In this document: one piece after another, positions 58,201 through 64,000 of the stretch | How the letters are laid out: each line of letters starts with the position of its first letter | Numbering within the stretch: the stretch's first letter is position 1 | Assembly: GCF_958979055.1 (NCBI RefSeq) | Contig: NC_084890.1 | Span: 30,425,116-30,489,115 of the forward strand | Direction: 5' to 3' | Origin: Alnus glutinosa | Lineage: Eukaryota; Streptophyta; Magnoliopsida; Fagales; Betulaceae | DNA length: 64,000 nt | Made by a program: the position numbers and the translations under genes | The notes under the pieces: model-generated | The model's input: the letters and a program-made list of their open reading frames with translations, nothing else | The model's database searches: none | Told to the model about the DNA's origin: nothing

Positions 58201-59760
58201 TTAACACAGTCACCTGACTTCATATTGAAAAATCACACCATTAGTCTTAAACATCTTTGGCTTGTAGCCTTTTTTTCATAGCTGGATAGCTTCTAAGGTT
58301 CACGAGAGCGCAACGCATTTACAACTGAGTAATGTTATATACTACATTTTTATCTCACAAATATACCACAGTGCTAACGTATCAGTCTCAACTAATCCTT
58401 AGATCACTCATTTAACGTGGCTTAAGCTTCTCAATGCTTCCCCAAATGTTGGCTAACAAACATACCAATAAATAAATGTGTTGGGTCCTACTTCTTATAT
58501 ATTTGTTGGTAGGATTGCAGCACCTAATTGAAAGAATTAAGTATTGGATTGTTTTTCAAAAGTCATCTGAAAAGTAGATCAAATTCAAAACTAATATAAA
58601 GATAGTCACCAATCACCATCCATATATAAAATAATCATAAAAAAAAAAAAGCACACCAAATTAAACAGGAATACAGGAATCCTAGTGAGTAGAGAGTTTA
58701 TAGAAACAGTCTCTTTTTTATTTTTTTCCTTTTATTTTCTAATGATGAATGTATTATTATTATTATTATATTTTTTTATCCAATCAGCAAATTTCAGACA
58801 AGTTTCGTGTTGAAAAAACAATAATAACCATGAACATGCACGGTGGTGCTAACGACAAAAGAAAAGTGGAGACTAAAGTAGAAAATCGTATAGAATAATT
58901 ATATGCATCTCTATCATAAATTCTCGTTTACTATAAATTATTTAGAAAAGAAAAAAGTGTTAAGTGTTATAATCTTGCTGTCCACATCTTCTCGTTCCAT
59001 ACCATTCACTGAGATGTCGGCAACAAGTAAAAGGTGACTGCATGCAATGTATTAGTTATATTTACGTTATTATTCTAAAACGATTAATTAAATATTCTTT
59101 AAAAAAAAAATTATAAAGTTTAGTTTTATTTGTTGAGGCAAGTGGTTTATATTCTCTTAAACATAGAAAATAATACGAGAATACCAATAAAGCGGCCAGT
59201 GAAGCGTAATTAAGTTTATGTTGCATGTGGATGATTAGGTTGCGGGGGTGCGGGGGCAACGGCCCCACAGTACGGTATATAGTATTTTAAAATTTTTCAT
59301 ATATGTCCGTACAGTAAGGTTTTGTTATGAATTTGTTATGCTGTAATTTTAAATCATTATTGAATATAACTGCACTCCTGTAAACGTAGGTATATTACCG
59401 AATCACGTAAATTTGTGCCTTAATTTCCTCTTGTTCTCTCTCTTTTCAATTTCATATTATTCAACATTATTCTGTACAATAACAACATACTTAATAAGAA
59501 ACAACACTCATGTTACGTGACTTGGATTGTGAACGAAGTAACAACTCATGGGCACATTTATAATTCACCCAATTAGGAAGGGCATGCAATTTGTTTTCTC
59601 AATGTGGAACTAATTTTCTTGAGTGCCACAATCTCCAATCGCTCAAATCCTTAACATCTTTATCAGGGTCACGCCATGCAATATTTCAGCGTCACATGAT
59701 ATTATTAGATTGCTTTGAATTTTTTATATCATTTGTAATGACTCATAAAAAAATGTTAAC
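58201..59760. other. Intergenic, AT-rich
   Basis: No gene recognised. About 58327-58520 begins GAGTAATGTTATATACTACA and may be half of another MITE. An (ATT)n run lies at 58752-58768. Confidence 0.4.
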
Positions 59761-60322
59761 TGTTAGGGAAATAATCAGCCCCAAAGACACGTAGGCCTAA
59801 AGTAGTATCGGGGGCCCAACCCATTGGATTGGTCCGTCCAGATCAGACTTAAGTACATGACCCGTTGTTACCTCCAAAAAGGACTCCTATCCCGAGTATA
59901 TCGAGATAGACTCATATCTCATCAAATATGGGATAAGGTATTTAATAATATGGCATCAGATGAAGAGTTAGTATCCTATTCAGTTTGGACTCTACTACCC
60001 AATTCAAATTCTATGAAGATAAGACAAAATATTCTTAATTAGATTATGCTCCAAGCACTCCAGTAATTCTACAACTTTGGACTGTGAGCCTATAAGTAAA
60101 ACTACTACGTCAGGTATTTACATATACATATATTCTCTAAGCTCTGAGATTTTTAGTTCTCCCTAAAAGTCATAAAGTTTGTACTGACTTAGTCATCGGA
60201 GTGGGCGTAGTCGGTGCCCCCGACTAATTGTTTATTATTTTGCAGATTACGTGGAAAGCGATTATCAAGCAAGACGAAGAATCACAAGGCAATACGTCAT
60301 TGTGCCGAAAACTGTACTAACA
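59761..60322 (+). mobile_element. Probable solo LTR of a Gypsy-type retrotransposon
   Basis: 562 bp beginning TGTTAGGGAAATAATCAGCC and ending GTACTAACA, with the short inverted termini TGTTAG/CTAACA that LTRs carry. An internal ATTTACATATACATATATTC can serve as a TATA region, and the downstream GACTTAGTCATCGGAGTGGG with GGTGCCCCCGAC is a common Gypsy R/U5 motif. No internal domain, primer site or second LTR is adjacent. The 5-bp flanks (TTAAC, AACCA) do not match, so the solo-LTR call lacks a target duplication. Confidence 0.6.
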
Positions 60323-61221
60323 AACCACGTCTGCGCTATCATTTCTAAATAATTAGTCGAATTATAATTAAAATTTCTTAAAATCACTTATAAACTTTAA
60401 TCTGGCTTGATAAATTTAAGCTATAGAAATAGATCCTTTAACCAATAAAGTTTTTTCCTACAAACAATTAACACTTGCTGATGCTAATCAATCTAAATCA
60501 TCCAATAAAAGTACTCCATAATTCACGAGCTCGAGATCAAGAATTGACTGTGATCTGTCCACATTAAGCATTATTTTCAATTGAGATAATGCTGTTTAAC
60601 AGTATAAGCATGTTCAGTTGAGAAGTCTAATCAATCACGTGTCTCACGTACACTAAAGCCTCTGTGGGCAATGTCTTAAAGTTGAGTGAAAAGTGAACGT
60701 TCCTCGTCCTTTGTGTCTTATGATAACTTACCATGGATAAGAAAGAGTATATTTATTTATTATTTAAATACTATTCTTTATGTATTGCTCTTAACTTTCA
60801 TTCAATAAAATAAAATTTAAAGTTCAAAATATTTTAATTTTAAATAAAAAATAGAGTAAAGATACAATTTGAACTGAAAACCTTACATGTATGCCACATA
60901 GATAGAAAAAGAGTTATATTTTGCAGTTACTTGTATGAAGACCCTTAGGCCTTATTACTTTAAAATGATTAAATTTATTGTTGTTATTTTTATTTTTATA
61001 TAGAGTTAACATTTTGAGATAAAATTGTGATTTAACATTAAATGAACGGGGATGCTCTACAGATTGTAATAGCGGTTACAGCAAAAGGTAATAATTTAAG
61101 CAAAATTGGACATATAGTTGATGAAATCAAAATAAGTCTGAGCTAATTAAGATCTTATAGCATTGCACATGTCAATCAAGAGGAATGCAAATTCAGCTAT
61201 TCGTGTTATAAATAGAGTTTG
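60323..61221. other. Intergenic, nothing recognised
   Basis: AT-rich, no conserved ORF or repeat. Confidence 0.5.
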
Positions 61222-61589
61222 ATGCTTCATTTGTTTCAACGTAGAATGATTTCCGTCGTAAAATATTTTTAACGAAATCATTTTCAAAAATAATAATTTT
61301 CTCAAAAATATTCTCAAAAAAATAATAGATGTTGCCCAATTCCGACGCCGCCTGGATTCCGACGACCGATCATTGCTGGATTCCGGCCATCGGATATCAA
61401 ATATGCATGCAAGGGCCAAGAGTTTAATTTCGGAAAACGATTTACGGTTTTTAAAACCGCAAATCGTTTTTCAAAAATTAAAGAAGTTTTTACGGTCAAA
61501 CCGAAAATAATTTTTGTTGATCATTATTTTCACCCCACCAAACATCGTAAAATGTCGAAATTATTTTACGCCGAAACAAACGGAGCATG
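61222..61589. mobile_element. Inverted-repeat element, 'GTTTGTTTCGGCGTAAAAT' family, short copy
   Basis: The left end ATGCTTCATTTGTTTCAACG is mirrored by ACGCCGAAACAAACGGAGCAT on the right. Inner arms (TTTTTAACGAAATCATTTTC) are repeated in inverted form. A GC-richer core holds direct repeats (ATTCCGACGCCGCCTGGATTC, CTGGATTCCGGCCATCGG). Flanks GAGTTTG and GAGTTGA may be a decayed duplication. Related to 14558-15248. Confidence 0.55.
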
Positions 61590-62710
61590 AGTTGACGAAA
61601 CTCCAAATTGTATATGTTGTATTGTAGCTAGGGAGCAATTTGCCCCTCGTTGATTTGATGAATTTTCAATAAAATTTGAAATTTATTCAAAAAAAAAAAA
61701 AAAAGTAGAAGTTTTGAATTCGAATTATGATTCCGTAATTTAACATCTATTTCAATTAAATATTTCATAATAAAGAATTTAGACCCATAATGTGATAGCT
61801 TAAATTTACTATTTACTGTCAATAAATAATGATGAAGGAAATGAATATATATAGAAGCATAATAAAAGAAACTCGATCTTCCAGTAGTCCGAGTGGTAGA
61901 TGATAATTGCCCGTTTCATTAGCATTGAACATCATAAGAATTAGAAACATATGTTTCTTTAAACATGAGCCATCATTGATGAGTTGAAACTTGAATGGTG
62001 CACGTGACAATGACATTGATAGTTGGTCTGAGGACTCCAAGTTGCTGAGATACTCTTGTTTTATAAAAACGGGCAGTGCTCTCTGGCATCACCCATTGGG
62101 GACCATGGCTTTGTCACAGTAGACTTGATTGGACCCTTTTCTACTGAGATTTTTTTCCTCTTTAATCATGGGACAAACGGTGATATTCCGTACTAAGAAA
62201 GAAATATGATTATTTGTCATTTCAAAAGACATAATTTTTTATCACTTTTATTTGTTTATCTGGTAATTTTTTATCTTATAATTCTCTACTACATAGGATA
62301 ATTGTGTTTTTAATTGTATGAAAAGTTGACAGAGAATCATATCTTTAGAAAGAAAACCTTAAAGTTAGTTAGGGACCACCTTATCATATGAACAAGGCGG
62401 TTAAGAATTGTGTTTTGAGGTGGCAAAAGATCATATCTCAATAAGATAATGTAGAACTTATTTATTGGAGAGAATTATTACAATTTAAAAAAAGAATTGC
62501 AACAAGTACCAATAAAAAAGTTTCACAACATTTTGGTACTGGTCTCCCGGTAAAAGATTTGATATCTCTAACATTTTTCTATGTGAAACAAAAAAGCACA
62601 TAATAAAAATGGAGTTTTGAATTTTTTTTTTTATTTTTTTATTTTTTTTTTAAAAAAAGTGTTTTAAAGTGATATAAATGTGAGGAATATTGTTTTCGAT
62701 GGATACACGT
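61590..62710. other. Intergenic, nothing recognised
   Basis: No gene or repeat supported beyond homopolymer runs (61689-61704, 62619-62660). Confidence 0.5.
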
Positions 62711-62910
62711 ACTTAAGAGGAGAAATGATCCATACACTCATTTCTCACAACAGCCCCACAACAAGCTGATGTGGCTGGTAATATTTTATTATTTTTTTAC
62801 AAAAACAAAACAAAACAAAACAAAAAAAAATAATAAAATATTACCAGCCACGTCAGCTTGTTGTGGGCTGTTGTGATAAATGAGTATAGAGATCATTTCT
62901 CACTTAAGAG
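62711..62910. mobile_element. Mutator-type palindromic MITE with 9-bp target duplication
   Basis: Element 62720-62901 (182 bp), GAGAAATGATC to GATCATTTCTC. Long arms (CCACAACAAGCTGATGTGGC / CCACGTCAGCTTGTTGTGGG; AATATTTTATTATT / AATAATAAAATATT) make it almost a perfect palindrome. ACTTAAGAG is duplicated exactly at 62711-62719 and 62902-62910. The right copy of the duplication overlaps the GAG that opens the next MITE, so it was inserted at that MITE's terminus. Confidence 0.85.
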
Positions 62911-63052
62911 TAATGCTATTGATCATCTTTTTATTCTCCTAAAGTTGATATGGCTTTGAAATCACTATCGGATGACCCATCTCAAATTTAATTATAATTT
63001 TAAAAACCATATCAATTTAAAAAGATAAAAAGATATTTCCCAGCAATATTCG
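62908..63052. mobile_element. Degenerate copy of the GAGTAATGCT MITE
   Basis: GAGTAATGCTATTGATCATC at the left, a decayed CAGCAATATTC at the right, and inner TTGATATGGCTTTGAAATCA / AATTTTAAAAACCATATCAA arms. Related to 25907-26088 and older than the MITE inserted at its left edge. Confidence 0.55.
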
Positions 63053-64000
63053 AATACCCAATCCTTTCCATTTCAAAACTCATATTTCTAGAAAAAGCTA
63101 AGAGAAATTTTCTTTCTTAAAAAGATGATAGTAGAAGAGTACATTAAATTTAGGCATCTTCATCTTCTCTCTTTAGTGTTCTCTTTTTGAAAACAAAAAT
63201 ATTAACAACTATTTCCATTTTTATTCACATTAAAACACATTTTTAAATAAATAATAATAAAAAAAGGCTTTCTAAAAAGCATTAACAAACTTACCAGTAT
63301 TATCTTTACTCAATAACAACAAATCCCCATTTCTAGGGTTAATATTTGTGACAACCAGTTAAAAAAAAAAGATAATGTAATAATTTTGAAGATATATCCC
63401 GAAATCAGTTATATTATATGCAGTTAAATTACTTCAAAGAAATAGATATGGGTTATATTTTTCCCTCTTTTTCTTTCATTACACACTTGGGTCTTAATGC
63501 ACATGTTTTGCCACCATTCAGTCTGTCTTTAAACCATTTTCTTCTGTTAACTCACATATTGCAAGGAAAAAATAACAGTTAAAAGAAAAAAATAATTACA
63601 AACTGGCGTGATAATCCATAATCGGTGAATGTGATTAATCAAAATTTTGTTTTGTCAATTTAATTTTAATTAATTGTTAACTTGTAAAACATACACCGTT
63701 AATCATCTTACCAATTATGAACTTTCACCTTATTCCTTATAATAAAAGTTATAATATCACAATCATTTTTCAAAAGGAAACTGTACGGCCTCAAATATAC
63801 CGTTCGAACAGTAAATGTGATAGAGCCTCCACGAGGCCCACGTGCCCAAACTGAATTGCACGCTAAATTGTTGGAGATTCGTATCTTATGGAAATACAGT
63901 TTTCCGTTAAAATAACTTGAAAAACTTCCTAATACGACAATTTTTTTACCATGACATCACTCAAAAGATACTACTATTAAATCTAATGCCTAATACCAAA
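63053..64000. other. Intergenic to window end, nothing recognised
   Basis: AT-rich, no conserved ORF, RNA or repeat structure supported. Confidence 0.5.

Noticed and set aside
1..64000. CRISPR array, operons, ribosome-binding sites or phage genes
   Set aside because: The window is plant nuclear DNA with spliced genes. The only regular repeats are the MULE 210-bp array and microsatellites.

Overview
This is 64 kb of nuclear DNA from a flowering plant. The genes are short exons separated by AT-rich GT-AG introns, and the intergenic DNA is full of MITEs, TRIM and LTR pieces and LINE scraps. The protein set (NIP aquaporin, ERD2, UBTD-type protein, GRF zinc finger, MuDR transposase) fits a dicot, probably a woody rosid. 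The sequence alone does not fix the species.

Positions 1-37047 hold a rearranged tandem cluster of NIP1-type aquaporin genes. Two long blocks in the same orientation (about 3254-15927 and 26540-37047) each carry an intact five-exon, minus-strand NIP1-like gene of 282 codons, with conserved 3' and 5' flanks. A third partial copy of the 3' flank opens the window (1-1290). Between the blocks lies a small broken copy with only exons 1 and 2. It is a mosaic of the two intact genes, and a short inverted repeat marks its junction.

The 5' leader of that broken copy has been split by a complete 7,620-bp Mutator-like element (16774-24393). The element has about 770-bp terminal inverted repeats and a perfect 9-bp target duplication. 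It contains a GRF-type zinc-finger membrane protein gene (plus strand, intact), a MuDR-type transposase gene (minus strand, two 1-bp frameshifts), four copies of a roughly 210-bp tandem repeat, and a captured exon of a host SERAC1-like alpha/beta hydrolase.

Positions 24418-26540 carry a broken MYCBP-like gene, a CACTA remnant and two copies of one palindromic MITE family. Positions 37048-39834 contain an HMA-domain pseudo-exon and a Tourist-like MITE.

Positions 39835-52259 are the ordinary host part. The KDEL receptor ERD2 (minus strand, 215 aa, six exons) and a UBTD-type protein (plus strand, 114 aa, four exons) are transcribed divergently, with a 1.3-kb inverted-repeat element inserted between them. 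From 52260 to the end I find no host gene, only TE remnants (an LTR, a LINE RNase H fragment, MITEs) and AT-rich DNA.

Exon boundaries were worked out by hand from splice sites, reading frame and family knowledge. No alignment or database search was run.
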